This document shows positions 1 through 8,460 of a stretch of DNA of 64,000 bases, piece by piece. Under the pieces are notes generated by a model, which made no database searches, was not told where the DNA came from, and saw only the letters and a list, made by a program, of their open reading frames with translations. A program made the translations under genes and the position numbers. Numbering within the stretch: the stretch's first letter is position 1; the number at the start of each line of letters is the position of its first letter. Source of the DNA: Flavobacterium acetivorans (lineage in GTDB: Bacteria; Bacteroidota; Bacteroidia; Flavobacteriales; Flavobacteriaceae); NCBI RefSeq assembly GCF_020911885.1, contig NZ_CP087132.1, positions 2,542,001 to 2,606,000 on the forward strand, in the 5' to 3' direction.

Positions 1-111
1 ACTAAATCTATTGTTAATTTTTAAGTTCATTTTTCTTGGAATATGAGTATCAAAATTAGTAAAATTTATGCGAACCAATAGTTAATTAAAGCTTAATCCC
101 ATGTTTTGCTA

Positions 112-145
112 AAAAGAAAACCCGATAATTTTAATACCGGGTTTA
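112..145 (-). terminator. Intrinsic terminator after the acyltransferase gene
   Basis: A stem AAACCCG/CGGGTTT encloses a 13-nt AT-rich loop. On the minus strand a T-rich tract follows. It lies just past the stop of the acyltransferase gene. Confidence 0.7.
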
Positions 146-168
146 TGATTACAATCGATTTTAAGTGT

Positions 169-1044
169 TTAGTCTTTTCGTCTGTGTTTCCATCTTTTAT
201 GGGTCCAGAAATAATATTCGGGGGCTTCTTCAATCTGTTTTTCTACTTCTCTAATAAAAGTATGTGTAATTCCGAAATCAGGAATAGATTTAGCGTCATC
301 AGTAATAGGTACTAAAGTGGCTTCATAATAGCCTCTTTTTACTTTTTTTACTTTAACAAAAATAACATTGAGATCGTATTTTTTGGATAACATTTCAGGT
401 CCGGTGTGAACAGGTACTTCGATTCCCATGAAATTATCCCAATGAAATATTCTATTCCTAGCAGGAGACTGATCGCTGGCTAAGGCATATAGCGATAAAA
501 TTCCTTTTTTATGATTCTCAGCAATAAAAGGAATTGTTTTATTGGTGACTACGAGTTCTGTATTGTATTTTGACCGAATCTTTATGACTAGTTTGTCAAA
601 ATATTTATTGTTGATTTTTTTATAAACTGCTACTCCGCCAAAAGATATTTTTTGGTTTAGCGTAATTAACCATTCCCAACTGGCGTAATGAGAAGCCAAA
701 AGCATGATGCTTTTTCCTTTTTTTTCATAGTCGGTGATTACTTCAATGTTTTTGATAACAAATCGCTTGTTCATTTCTTTGGAGGAAATAGTCAGGGTCT
801 TCGCCATTTCCAGAAACATATCGCATAAATGGTGGTAAGATTTCTTTTCAATTGTAAGGCGCTCTTGATCACTCAGATGAGGCATGGTCATGGCTAGATT
901 TGCTCTAACGGTTTTTTTGCGATAGCCAATTATGTAGTACACTAAAACGTAAATTGCATCAGAAAACAGATATAGAATGCGAAATGGAAGAATGGAAACT
1001 AACCAAAGTAATGGGTAAACTATAATGAAAACAAGAAATTGCAT
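169..1044 (-). CDS. Lysophospholipid/lipid A acyltransferase (LpxL/HtrB family)
   Basis: A 291-residue inner-membrane protein with an N-terminal hydrophobic anchor (about residues 1-40). The HYASWEW segment near residue 118 matches the H-X4-D/E acyltransferase motif of the LpxL/HtrB family. These enzymes move an acyl chain onto lipid A or a related lipid on the cytoplasmic face of the inner membrane. The ending, rich in Trp, His, Lys and Arg (FWTHKRWKHRRKD), is typical of the family. Length is normal and the ORF is intact. It is a single gene divergent from the rhomboid gene and followed by its own terminator. The exact acyl acceptor cannot be read from the sequence. Confidence 0.88.
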   Translation of the reverse strand: MQFLVFIIVYPLLWLVSILPFRILYLFSDAIYVLVYYIIGYRKKTVRANLAMTMPHLSDQERLTIEKKSYHHLCDMFLEMAKTLTISSKEMNKRFVIKNIEVITDYEKKGKSIMLLASHYASWEWLITLNQKISFGGVAVYKKINNKYFDKLVIKIRSKYNTELVVTNKTIPFIAENHKKGILSLYALASDQSPARNRIFHWDNFMGIEVPVHTGPEMLSKKYDLNVIFVKVKKVKRGYYEATLVPITDDAKSIPDFGITHTFIREVEKQIEEAPEYYFWTHKRWKHRRKD

Positions 1045-1153
1045 GGATTAATTTTTCTTGCAAATATAATTGAAATTTCATTATAAAACTTCAAGACTTG
1101 CTAGACGAGTCTTGAAGAATGATTACTTTTACCCTAAACAATAAATATATTTT

Positions 1154-1792
1154 ATGAATACTTTTTTGATTGCAATAATCATTGCAAACGTACTGATTAG
1201 CTTTAAAGGTTTTAATGATCTTTCTTTTTTTAGAAAATATGAATTCCACATGGGAAGCGTTCGCTCAGGGGAGCAAATACGTATTTTATCTTCGGGATTT
1301 CTTCATGCGGATATAGGTCATTTGGCTTTTAATATGATTACGCTTTATTTTTTTGCTCCGGTTGTTATTCAATTGTTGGGAAGTTTTTCCTTTGTGATTA
1401 TTTATTTTGGAAGCTTGATTTTTGGAAGTTTATTAACAATTGTATTTCATAAAAATGATTATAATTATCGTGCCATAGGCGCTTCGGGCGCTGTTACGGG
1501 TATTTTATATTCGGCCATATTGTTGCAACCCAATATGATGTTGGGACTGTTTTTTATAGTTCCTATTCCTGCTTATCTCTTCGGGATTCTTTATTTGCTT
1601 TACTCTATTTATGGAATGAAAACAAAAAATGATAATATAGGACATACGGCGCATTTTGGAGGTGCTGCAGGAGGCTATCTGATTACTTTGGTGACTTACC
1701 CGCAATTACTGATAGAGCATACATTTATGGTGGTTTTATTGACTATTCCAATCCTTATTCTTTTTGTGATGGCTAGAATGGGGGAAATTTAA
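1154..1792 (+). CDS. Rhomboid-family intramembrane serine protease
   Basis: A polytopic membrane protein of 212 residues with about six hydrophobic helices. The catalytic serine motif GASGAVTG lies near residues 117-124. The paired histidine is in HTAHFGG near residue 166, on a later helix. Both are in the order seen in active rhomboids, so the protease is probably functional. The HADIGHLAFNM segment (about residue 51) matches the conserved HxxxxHxxxN stretch in helix 2. Rhomboids cut membrane proteins within or near transmembrane segments; the substrate here is unknown. Only 57 bp separate it from the next gene on the same strand, so the two may be cotranscribed. Confidence 0.9.
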   Translation: MNTFLIAIIIANVLISFKGFNDLSFFRKYEFHMGSVRSGEQIRILSSGFLHADIGHLAFNMITLYFFAPVVIQLLGSFSFVIIYFGSLIFGSLLTIVFHKNDYNYRAIGASGAVTGILYSAILLQPNMMLGLFFIVPIPAYLFGILYLLYSIYGMKTKNDNIGHTAHFGGAAGGYLITLVTYPQLLIEHTFMVVLLTIPILILFVMARMGEI

Positions 1793-1849
1793 TGGCACAA
1801 CTTTTGAAAGAATAGTAAAACAAAATAACTTAATTTAAAATAGATCAAA

Positions 1850-2539
1850 ATGAAAAAAGTATTATTAATTCTATCCGTGCTATTTATAAGTCTGTCTTAT
1901 GCACAAGAGGTGAAACAAATTCCGCAAATAAGCGTAGCTGGTGAAGGAAAGATAAAAGTTGTTCCAGATCAAGCGACGATAACCGTGACAGTTGAAACGA
2001 AAGGCAATAATGCAAAAGATGTAAAAAAGCAAAATGATCAACAAATGGAAGCAGTCCTTAAAATGATTAAAAAGATGGATCTGAATCCGGCGGATTATAA
2101 AACCCAACGTGTTTCATTGAATCCTCAATATGATTATGAGAAAAAGAAAACCAATTACAATGCTACACAGACGATTGAAATTTTATTGAGAGATTTGTCT
2201 AAGTATGATGAATTAATGGATGGAGTAGTGAGCCAGGGAATTAATAGAATTGATAATGTGGTTTTTCAATCTTCTAAATTGGCAGAATATCAATCTGAGG
2301 CCAGAAAATTAGCCATGAAAGAAGCAAAGCTTAAAGCAACCGATTATGTGTCTGTTTTAGGGCAAAAAATAGGTCGTGCAATGACAATATCCGATAATTC
2401 TCAAAGTTACTATCCACAGCCTGTTTATGCGAGAATGAAATCTATGGAGATGAGCGATGCTAGTGCGCCAAGAGAAACTCTAGCTGTTGGAGAAATTACA
2501 ATAACGGCAAATGTAAGTGTGAGTTTTATACTTGAATAA
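1850..2539 (+). CDS. SIMPL domain (DUF541) secreted protein
   Basis: A 229-residue protein with a signal peptide (MKKVLLILSVLFISLSYAQ) and then one SIMPL/DUF541 domain. Typical family features are the opening ISVAGEGKIKVVPDQATI, the central alternation of strands and helices, and the closing VGEITITANVSVSFILE. The protein should sit in the periplasm or outer envelope. The biochemical role of the family is poorly known; links to oxidative stress and to outer-membrane or signalling complexes have been proposed. Length is normal. A strong terminator follows 30 bp after the stop. Confidence 0.88.
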   Translation: MKKVLLILSVLFISLSYAQEVKQIPQISVAGEGKIKVVPDQATITVTVETKGNNAKDVKKQNDQQMEAVLKMIKKMDLNPADYKTQRVSLNPQYDYEKKKTNYNATQTIEILLRDLSKYDELMDGVVSQGINRIDNVVFQSSKLAEYQSEARKLAMKEAKLKATDYVSVLGQKIGRAMTISDNSQSYYPQPVYARMKSMEMSDASAPRETLAVGEITITANVSVSFILE

Positions 2540-2567
2540 ATCAAAGGTCAAAAGTATTATAAAAATC

Positions 2568-2607
2568 AAAATCCCCTCTTATTTTAAAAAAGTGAGAGGG
2601 GATTTTT
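2568..2607 (+). terminator. Intrinsic terminator after the SIMPL gene
   Basis: Stem AAATCCCCTCTT/GAGAGGGGATTT followed by a T run, 30 bp after the SIMPL stop codon. Confidence 0.85.
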
Positions 2608-2618
2608 AGTTATAAAAA

Positions 2619-2646
2619 AAAACGCTTCAATTTCTTGAAGCGTTTC
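2619..2646 (-). terminator. Perfect hairpin next to a tRNA 3' end
   Basis: Perfect 11-bp stem (AAACGCTTCAA/TTGAAGCGTTT) with a TTTC loop. It touches the tRNA 3'-end remnant that follows, as expected for the original terminator of a minus-strand tRNA gene whose body was displaced. Confidence 0.7.
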
Positions 2647-2648
2647 TG

Positions 2649-2672
2649 GTGGGGAGAGCAGGATTCGAACCA
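2649..2672 (-). repeat. tRNA 3'-end remnant, left boundary of an island (att-like)
   Basis: These 24 bp are identical to 9572-9595. On the minus strand they contain the T-loop TTCGAAT, a T-stem half CCTGC and an acceptor strand TCTCCCC, i.e. the end of a tRNA. No tRNA body follows at higher coordinates. Tyrosine-recombinase elements commonly integrate into tRNA 3' ends and duplicate them, so this reads as an attachment-site scar. Confidence 0.75.
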
Positions 2673-2901
2673 TACTGTTAATTCTTTTATCCGTAGTGGT
2701 TTGTTAAAACCTAAAAAAAACAAGGATCTCGATTTTGCATCTGTACTGCAAACATCTTCAAATCTTATGGTATATAAGTAGTTTTTTTCTTTTTAAAGTC
2801 CACGCCTATTGTGAAATTTTTGTTTGTATATCCAGTGTTAAATTAATCTAAATTATTTATCTAGAAAACTATATACATTAGTTTTTAATTACTTTTGCGG
2901 T

Positions 2902-3201
2902 ATGAATATTTGTCGAAAAAAATTAGTCATTAACATCGTGCTCTTTCTGGGCATGTTACTGTGTTATAATATTTGTTTTCAACAAAGTAATACTTCTTTA
3001 TTGGTGGAGCTAAGCTCTGAAAATAGCTTATCTTCTAATTTTGTGGACTTTGATTACGACATAAACGAAGAATACCAAATTAGTTATGGAATGAAATTTT
3101 TCTTACTGCTGCAAAAGGATAACCAATGCAACCATTTTCATTACATTAGTAAAACATCCCAACCTTTTTACTCCATTTGGCAACCGCCAAAGCTTAGTTA
3201 A
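2902..3201 (+). CDS. Small exported protein of unknown function
   Basis: A 99-residue ORF with one N-terminal hydrophobic segment (about residues 8-26), likely a signal peptide or anchor. A short polar remainder ends in WQPPKLS. A Bacteroidota -7 box (TACTTTTG, 2890-2897) lies only 5 bp upstream of the ATG, so the transcript may be nearly leaderless. In size and layout it resembles the small exported protein at 48059-48457, which also ends with a Pro-Pro motif and heads a metal efflux operon. I do not recognise a named family. Confidence 0.55.
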   Translation: MNICRKKLVINIVLFLGMLLCYNICFQQSNTSLLVELSSENSLSSNFVDFDYDINEEYQISYGMKFFLLLQKDNQCNHFHYISKTSQPFYSIWQPPKLS

Positions 3202-3313
3202 TATCCTATAATTTCTTTTTTAGTGTGTGAAAATTCTTCATTCACTCAAATGCCATTACGGTTTTATACAGTAATGCTGAAAAATTATGTTTATTAACTT
3301 AAAATACATCAAT

Positions 3314-3652
3314 ATGGATTTTGACGACTTTTTGAAAAAAAAAGGCAAGCGTCGTAAAAAACATGCTATGCATAACTATTATCAAAATGATAGTTATAGA
3401 TACAAGACCTATTCTAGTGGTCATGGAAGTTTTAACGCAATTGCGTTTATCAATAGTTTAAGAAACAATAAGAAACTCAAGATAGTTCTTCTTGTTGTTT
3501 TGATTCTAGTAATAGCTCTCGTGATTGGGATAATCGCCATTTTCTTTTCTCTAATTTCATCAATGACTGATACTATTTCTCAAAATGGGCTTTCAGGAGT
3601 GTTTGATAAGCTAATTAATTTTCTAAACAAGCTATGGAATGGAACAGAATAG
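3314..3652 (+). CDS. Small single-span membrane protein, unknown
   Basis: The ATG at 3314 gives a 112-residue protein starting MDFDDFLKKKGKRRKKH; an upstream in-frame ATG at 3287 adds nine residues with no clear gain. A basic N-terminal region of about 45 residues rich in Lys, Arg, Tyr and Ser precedes one strong transmembrane helix (about residues 56-82) and a short C-terminal tail. The topology suggests the positive part stays in the cytoplasm. It precedes terC by 87 bp on the same strand. No family is recognised. Confidence 0.6.
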   Translation: MDFDDFLKKKGKRRKKHAMHNYYQNDSYRYKTYSSGHGSFNAIAFINSLRNNKKLKIVLLVVLILVIALVIGIIAIFFSLISSMTDTISQNGLSGVFDKLINFLNKLWNGTE

Positions 3653-3739
3653 ATCGTATTAATTTACGAAAGCGGGAAGAGTGTTATATGTTTTTATTAG
3701 TAGGCAGTTTTTTTAATTAATTACGTAATTTAAAAATAA

Positions 3740-4669
3740 ATGATAATAGATAGTTTTATATGGATTTGCTTTTTAGGGTTTGTCCTAACAATGTTAGCAT
3801 TAGATTTAGGTGTTTTTCATCGAAAATCTCATGAAGTAAAAATTAAAGAAGCGCTTATTTGGAGCGCTGTATGGATATCCCTCGCCTTAATTTTCAATTA
3901 TGGTGTTTATGTTTTCATGGGCAAAGAAAAAGCAATTGAGTTTTTAACGGCTTATGTTATTGAAAAATCATTGAGTATTGATAATTTGTTTGTCTTCATC
4001 ATGCTCTTTACCTATTTTAATGTAGATAGAAAGTACCAACACAAAATATTATTTTGGGGGATTTTAGGTGCTTTAGTAATGCGTGCCATTTTTATTTTTG
4101 CTGGTGTAGCACTTATTAGTAAGTTTCATTGGATTATATATGTTTTTGGCGCAATACTTATTTATACGGGTTTTAAAATGCTTTTTCATAAAGACGAAGA
4201 GATTCAAGCGGATAAAAATCCATTGGTACGGTTATTTAAGAAATTCCTTCCTATTACAGAAGAAACACACGGAAGTAAATTCTTTGTAAAATTGAAAGGT
4301 CAAAGATTTGCAACACCACTATTTGTTGTTCTTCTTATTGTGGAATTTACCGATTTGATTTTTGCCGTAGATTCAATACCTGCAGTTCTTGCTATTACAA
4401 ATGATACGTTTATCATTTTCACCTCTAATGTTTTTGCAATACTGGGTTTAAGAGCATTGTATTTTGCTTTAGACGGACTTGCAAAGTACTTCCACTATTT
4501 AAAATATGGCTTATCGGCAATATTAGTTTTTGTAGGAGTAAAAATGACATTTGTCGATTTCTATAAAATTCCAATTGTTTATTCGTTAATGGTAATATCT
4601 GGGATATTACTTGTTTCTGTTGTGCTTTCTGTTACTTTTCCAAAAAATAAAGAATTAATAAATAATTAA
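3740..4669 (+). CDS. TerC/Alx family integral membrane protein
   Basis: A 309-residue protein with about eight or nine transmembrane helices. The conserved acidic segments of the TerC family are visible: LDLGVF near residue 21, EKSLSIDNLFVF near residue 74 and EFTDLIFAVDSIPAV near residue 202. Family members (TerC, Alx, MeeF-like proteins) are linked to tellurite resistance and to manganese export, with the membrane aspartates probably binding metal. Length and motifs are complete. The zinc-ribbon gene follows only 11 bp later, suggesting an operon. I see no yybP-ykoY-type riboswitch in the 87 bp upstream. Confidence 0.9.
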   Translation: MIIDSFIWICFLGFVLTMLALDLGVFHRKSHEVKIKEALIWSAVWISLALIFNYGVYVFMGKEKAIEFLTAYVIEKSLSIDNLFVFIMLFTYFNVDRKYQHKILFWGILGALVMRAIFIFAGVALISKFHWIIYVFGAILIYTGFKMLFHKDEEIQADKNPLVRLFKKFLPITEETHGSKFFVKLKGQRFATPLFVVLLIVEFTDLIFAVDSIPAVLAITNDTFIIFTSNVFAILGLRALYFALDGLAKYFHYLKYGLSAILVFVGVKMTFVDFYKIPIVYSLMVISGILLVSVVLSVTFPKNKELINN

Positions 4670-4680
4670 AATTGAATATT

Positions 4681-4926
4681 ATGAATTGTCCAAGTTGTAA
4701 AGTTCCACTTGTTATGTCTGATAGACAAGGAATTGAGATTGATTATTGTCCACAATGTCGTGGGATATGGCTAGATCGAGGTGAGCTAGATAAAATAATT
4801 GAAAGGTCAGGAAATGAGCCACAAAGCAACGCTCAGTACCATAGACAAACTTTTGAGAATCAGCCACAGCAAGGTTACTATAAGGAACACAAGAAAAAGC
4901 ATTGGTTGAACGAATTGTTTGATTAA
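4681..4926 (+). CDS. Zinc-ribbon protein (zf-TFIIB domain)
   Basis: An 81-residue protein. The ATG at 4681 is preferred over an in-frame TTG at 4672. The first 45 residues hold the zf-TFIIB pattern: CPSC, about 20 residues, CPQC, then RGIWLDRGELDKII, the family signature. The four cysteines probably bind one zinc. The rest is Gln/His/Lys-rich and low in complexity. It directly follows terC and is followed by a good terminator, so the two likely form a transcription unit. Function is unknown. Confidence 0.85.
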   Translation: MNCPSCKVPLVMSDRQGIEIDYCPQCRGIWLDRGELDKIIERSGNEPQSNAQYHRQTFENQPQQGYYKEHKKKHWLNELFD

Positions 4927-4949
4927 TGCATTTTTAATATCTTTTTTTA

Positions 4950-4988
4950 ATACCGCATTATTTTGTTGAATAATGCGGTTTATTTGTT
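4950..4988 (+). terminator. Intrinsic terminator after the terC unit
   Basis: Stem ACCGCATTA/TAATGCGGT with a short loop, followed by a T-rich tract, 23 bp past the stop. Confidence 0.8.
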
Positions 4989-5099
4989 TTCATTTTATCC
5001 TAACCAGGACATTCGGGATAAGGAGATATGAAACACCATAGACCGGCTATTCACATTAAGCATGTAAAGCGAATAACCGAAGTAATGAAATTCACTACT

Positions 5100-5393
5100 A
5101 CTAGAACTGATGAATAAAAAATATCGATTACCTTATTTAATATATCAGGCTCCAAATCAGCGTCTTTGAGTTTTTCCTCCAATTCAAGAATTTTTCCTTG
5201 CTCGGGAATTCGTTTGAAATTTTCTTTTCCAGAAAAAGTACTTTCTCTAAGTTACTCTAAATAGGTGTGTTATTCATCTGGATATGGGACAGTAGTTTCT
5301 AACGCTCTGATGAGTTCTGCTTTTTGTGTTCGTTCCTATCGCAACTGCTTTCTCTTTGAAAGCTTTAACAAAAGTTTTGCACACTTGTTTCAT
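5100..5393 (-). pseudogene. Decayed IS3-family orfA remnant
   Basis: Read on the minus strand from an ATG at 5393, several frames together recover an IS3-type orfA: KAFKEKAV, then AELIRALE, then PEQGKILELEEKLKDADLE. The same order of motifs occurs in the orfA fragment at 55425 (KAFKEKAV ... PEQEKILQL ... KRLKDAELE). At least two frame changes break it and no orfB follows. With the AraC remnant it accounts for the 700-bp stretch (4927-5630) that lacks an intact gene. Confidence 0.65.
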
Positions 5394-5470
5394 AGGTTAA
5401 AATTAAGATTTTATTCTTAACTTTCGTATAATGGATAAGCTAGGATGTCCACAATACTTTTTTACATTAT

Positions 5471-5600
5471 TTAAAATTGTTACGAATTACACGATCTATT
5501 GAATTGATGATGGAAATTGATTTATCTATAAATGAAATGGTGTATAAAGTAGGGGATGAATGTTGATCAGCTTTTATGCAACTTATATTTTGTGAACCCT
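5471..5600 (+). pseudogene. AraC-family regulator C-terminal remnant
   Basis: The reading LLRITRSIELMMEIDLSINE followed by MVYKVGDE matches the second helix-turn-helix of AraC/XylS regulators (R-x-x-x-A-x-x-L-L ... I-x-E-I-A-x-x-V-G). It stops at a TGA, after which SAFMQLIF continues the homology. No N-terminal part is present. It is a small relic just upstream of the DUF488 gene. Confidence 0.6.
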
Positions 5601-5630
5601 TCGATTTTAAAAGGATTTCAATAAAAAATT

Positions 5631-5984
5631 ATGGAAGCAATAAATATTAAGAGAGTTTACGATTGCAAGAAAAATGATGGAACGTATCGTATTTTGATAG
5701 ATCGATTATGGCCTCGTGGAATAAAGAAAATGGACTTACAATTTGACGAATGGAATAAAGAAATCGCTCCTTCACCTGAATTAAGAAAATGGTTTGATCA
5801 TAAAGAAGAACATTTCGAAGAATTTTCTAAGTTATATATTCAGGAATTAAATATTAAAAAAGTAGAAGTACAGCGATTGAGAAGTATAGCACAAAAAAAA
5901 ACTTTGACTTTATTATACGGTGCAAAGAGTCCTAAAATCAATCACGCAATAGTTTTGAAGAATTACTTATTAAAAGTAAAATAA
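5631..5984 (+). CDS. DUF488 family protein (YeaO-like)
   Basis: A 117-residue protein of normal length for the short DUF488 class. Diagnostic features are IKRVYDCKKNDGTYRILIDR near the start, the LWPRGI motif around residue 27, the central WNKEIAPSPELRKWFDH and the closing LLYGAKSPKINHA (in other members LLYAAKD-x-x-x-NHA). Members are small soluble proteins of unknown biochemical role. The ORF is intact and stands alone between relics. Confidence 0.88.
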   Translation: MEAINIKRVYDCKKNDGTYRILIDRLWPRGIKKMDLQFDEWNKEIAPSPELRKWFDHKEEHFEEFSKLYIQELNIKKVEVQRLRSIAQKKTLTLLYGAKSPKINHAIVLKNYLLKVK

Positions 5985-6034
5985 GTGGTTTCAAAAAACG
6001 ATTTATAGAATAATCTATTGTAAAACAATCAATT

Positions 6035-6250
6035 ATGATGAATAATAAAAATAAAATCTCTCTTTTCGTTATAGAAAACAACAATAATGATACTATTGAA
6101 ACTTATGTGAATGAATATGCCAGTTTAATGTTTTTATTAAAAGATAAGCTTTTTTTGGATGATTTTGGCGCATGTGGTGGAGTAGGAAGGTGTGCTACAT
6201 GTATTGTTGATATAAAGGGCATTAAAGGTGATTCAAATAGAAGAATTTAA
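6035..6250 (+). pseudogene. Truncated 2Fe-2S ferredoxin
   Basis: 71 residues whose end shows the plant-type ferredoxin cluster motif ACGGVGRCATCIV (Cys-x4-5-Cys-x2-Cys). The last third of the domain, with the fourth cysteine ligand, is missing. The frame runs into a repeat at 6238-6290 and stops. Without the fourth cysteine a normal 2Fe-2S cluster is unlikely. The break coincides with the repeat, so truncation by insertion or recombination is likely. Confidence 0.7.
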
Positions 6251-6290
6251 TAATCAAATTAATTACAAAAATGTAGCTTAACTTATTGTG
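6238..6290. repeat. About 53-bp repeat, inverted copy of 39602-39657
   Basis: The reverse complement of 39602-39657 matches this stretch almost base for base. The shared core on the plus strand here includes AATTACAAAAATGTAGCTTA. A weaker match to its outer end is at 27252-27275. It lies exactly between two truncated genes, suggesting the terminus of a lost mobile element. Confidence 0.65.
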
Positions 6291-6313
6291 CAGTTTTTGT
6301 TTGCATATCCAAA

Positions 6314-6631
6314 ATTCTATTTATTGGTGTAGATGAAAAAGGGGAAAAGGGAGGTATGGTTTCCAAGATTGCTGAAAACATCCCGAACCGATTTGTTTCG
6401 ATTCAACATTATGGTCTTTTAAAAGCTGATAAGGAAATTACAGAAGGGCCAGAAGTAGAAAAATGGGCAAACGGATTTGAAAACTACACTTTCCAAGAAA
6501 ACAATGGCCCTGATAGCTATCGAGGCACAATTATTATTGTTGACTTAGATACCACAGAAGATTTTGTAGGTTATATGAACGAAACCTACCCAAAAGCACT
6601 CGACAAGCTGAAAGAAATTTGTGAAAAATAG
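6314..6631 (+). pseudogene. SRPBCC/AHSA1-type protein, 5'-truncated
   Basis: The C-terminal part of an SRPBCC (Bet v1-like/AHSA1) domain protein. The reading frame is open from 6314 (ILFIGVDEKGEKGG) through an internal ATG at 6356 to the stop. The repeat of strands and the closing amphipathic helix (NETYPKALDKLKEICEK) fit the family. The first third of the domain is missing and its place is taken by the repeat ending at 6290. A protein from the internal ATG would lack half the fold, so a broken gene is preferred. Confidence 0.65.
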
Positions 6632-6695
6632 TAATTTCAAGAATATCTCAGAAATATAAAGAAATAACAAGCCCGCTAATTTAAAAAATAAAAAT

Positions 6696-7133
6696 ATGGC
6701 ACTTATTAATCCTTATTTAAACTACAACGGAAATGCAGAAGAAGCATTCAATTTTTACAAATCTGTATTTGGCGGAGAGTTTGCAAAAGTTATGCGTTTC
6801 AAAGATTTGGTAAATGAAGAGTTTCCAATCGCAGAAAATGAAGGCAATAAAATAATGCATATTGCTTTACCTATTGGTAAAAATGTTTTAATGGCTAATG
6901 ACGTTCCTGAAAGTATGGGAAGAGTGAATGAAAATGAAAACAGAAGTAAAATTTCAGTTAGTGCAGAAAGCAAAGAAGAAGCCGACAGATTATTTAGCGG
7001 ACTTTCAGCAGGTGGACAAATTGAAATGCCAATAATGGATAGCCCTTGGGGTTCTTACTTTGGAATGTTTAGAGATAAATTCGGAATTGAATGGATGGTG
7101 GATTTTGACCCTAATTATAAAGGAGAAATTTAA
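6696..7133 (+). CDS. VOC-family protein (PhnB/glyoxalase-like)
   Basis: A 145-residue protein of the PhnB-like branch of the vicinal oxygen chelate superfamily. It shows the characteristic opening PYLNYNGNAEEAFNFYKSVF, the central IMHIALPIGKNVLMANDVPE and the closing SPWGSYFGMFRDKFGIEWMV. Many PhnB-like proteins lack a defined catalytic role, and metal ligands are not obvious here. Length is complete. It follows the SRPBCC remnant on the same strand; these two families are often neighbours in Bacteroidota. Confidence 0.88.
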   Translation: MALINPYLNYNGNAEEAFNFYKSVFGGEFAKVMRFKDLVNEEFPIAENEGNKIMHIALPIGKNVLMANDVPESMGRVNENENRSKISVSAESKEEADRLFSGLSAGGQIEMPIMDSPWGSYFGMFRDKFGIEWMVDFDPNYKGEI

Positions 7134-7294
7134 CCATGAAACCCGCTGTAGTGTAAATTCCAATAGCGTTTACCACCTCATTTAAATTTGAAATGACTAC
7201 TGAATTTTATTAGGTGCTGTTGGTAAAAATAAATGATAATTTGTTGATTTTTCACAAACTGATTTGTATTTGAGATGGATTTTTTTAATGTTTT

Positions 7295-8036
7295 TTATTG
7301 GTCAATTTGACCGGTTTTTTCACCAAGACCGTAAAACAGCAAAATATAAATATGTCTCGCACTAGTTCCAGGCGCTCTGGCATAAATTTTTTGAATTTCT
7401 TCTTCTGTCAAAAACTCTTTGTCAATTTCGTAAACTTTTCCTTCATAGCGGCTGAAAGGGTTTTTATCAAGCCAGTCATTATTCAAGCAGATTTTAATTA
7501 TTTTTCTAAAGTTCCAAATGTATTTTTCTTTTGTATTGTTGCTACAATTCCTGACACTTCGAAGATAAAATTCCAATTCATTTATCATGGCATGGTCAAT
7601 CTTATCAATCTTGATATCTGAGATTTTATATTTCCAAATTAAGAAATTCTGAATATGGTTTAAGGTGACCTCAAAGCGCTGTAGTGTGCCGGCAGCATAC
7701 TTTTTTCCTGTCAATTTTTTCATTTTGTTGTTGTGGTCCTGAAATATTGGAAAGAGCATCCTGTCAACTCTATTCTTTTCGAGTAGAATAGTCTGGAAAT
7801 TTTCGATGGATATTTCTTCTTCCTGATGCATTAAGTTCATTTCTGTGCTCCATACTTTCGATCTCATCATATCGAGATAGCTATTAATGGAACGGACTTC
7901 ATCTGACTGGTCTTTCACTTTCGTCAGTTCCTGTGACCATTTTGTTTTATTAATAAATTTTTTGGAACTAAATTCGAAGCGTTTTTTCGTTAACTGTTAG
8001 ACGAACGTATATCGGTAATTTCCCGTCAACATTCAT
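7295..8036 (-). pseudogene. Tyrosine-recombinase integrase, broken at both ends
   Basis: Read from 8036, MNVDGKLPIYVRLTVNEK matches the N-terminal arm of Bacteroidota integrases. A 1-nt frameshift near 7985 leads into FSSKKFINKTKWSQ, the SAM-like DNA-binding domain and the beginning of the catalytic domain (ARHIYILLFYGL). The Arg-His-x-x-Arg and Tyr residues are absent because an IS21-like end (7296-7325) replaces the C-terminus. It was probably the integrase of the surrounding island; it cannot be active. Confidence 0.8.
7296..7325. repeat. IS21-like terminal sequence relic
   Basis: GGTCAATTTGACCGGTTTTT here resembles the doubled GGTGGTCAWTTTGA units at 39899-39948 and the terminal repeats of Bacteroidota IS21-family elements (recalled, not searched). 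It forms the point where the integrase catalytic domain is lost. No istA or istB is present. Confidence 0.45.
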
Positions 8037-8111
8037 TTTTGTGGATCAATCCCAAAACCTGGGGGGAAATGTCAAAATAAATTGAGAGATTTGCAATCTT
8101 AAGAATGAGAG

Positions 8112-8459
8112 ATGCCCCCAATAGACCTTTTAAAATTCATGTTACCTGACTTTTTAGTAGATCACTTTGAAGTGGTTTCTTCTACTAACACAGAAGAAAT
8201 AGTACACCTATATTTTGAAGAGAATGCCAAGCCTCCAAAAGAATTTGATACACTGGAACTAGTATCAAAGGGCTTTCAGGATGAGATAACCATTCAGGAT
8301 TTCCCTCTCAGAGGTAAATATGTATATCTACATATAAAAAGACGTCGCTGGACAAATAAGACAACAGGCGAAATTCTTAAAAGAGATTGGAATTTAGTTG
8401 CTAAAGGAACCCGCATGACTCAAGAGTTTGCGGCTTTTTTAAAAGAAATTAATAGATAA
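8112..8459 (+). CDS. ISAon1 family transposase, N-terminal region (orfA)
   Basis: A 115-residue protein matching the N-region protein of ISAon1 elements: PPIDLLKFMLPDFLVDHFE at the start, then PKEFDTLELVSKGF, RGKYVYLHIKRRRW and GTRMTQEFAAFLKEINR. It is basic and probably contributes DNA binding. The transposase frame overlaps its end, so a frameshift may join the two into one protein. It is intact. Confidence 0.87.
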   Translation: MPPIDLLKFMLPDFLVDHFEVVSSTNTEEIVHLYFEENAKPPKEFDTLELVSKGFQDEITIQDFPLRGKYVYLHIKRRRWTNKTTGEILKRDWNLVAKGTRMTQEFAAFLKEINR

Positions 8460-8460
8460 G

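Noticed and set aside
2649..2672. Intact tRNA gene at the 24-bp repeats
   Set aside because: Only the T-loop and acceptor 3' strand are present; neither site is followed by an anticodon arm or a matching 5' acceptor strand.
3653..3739. Manganese riboswitch upstream of the TerC gene
   Set aside because: The 87-bp gap is too short and lacks the conserved yybP-ykoY core.
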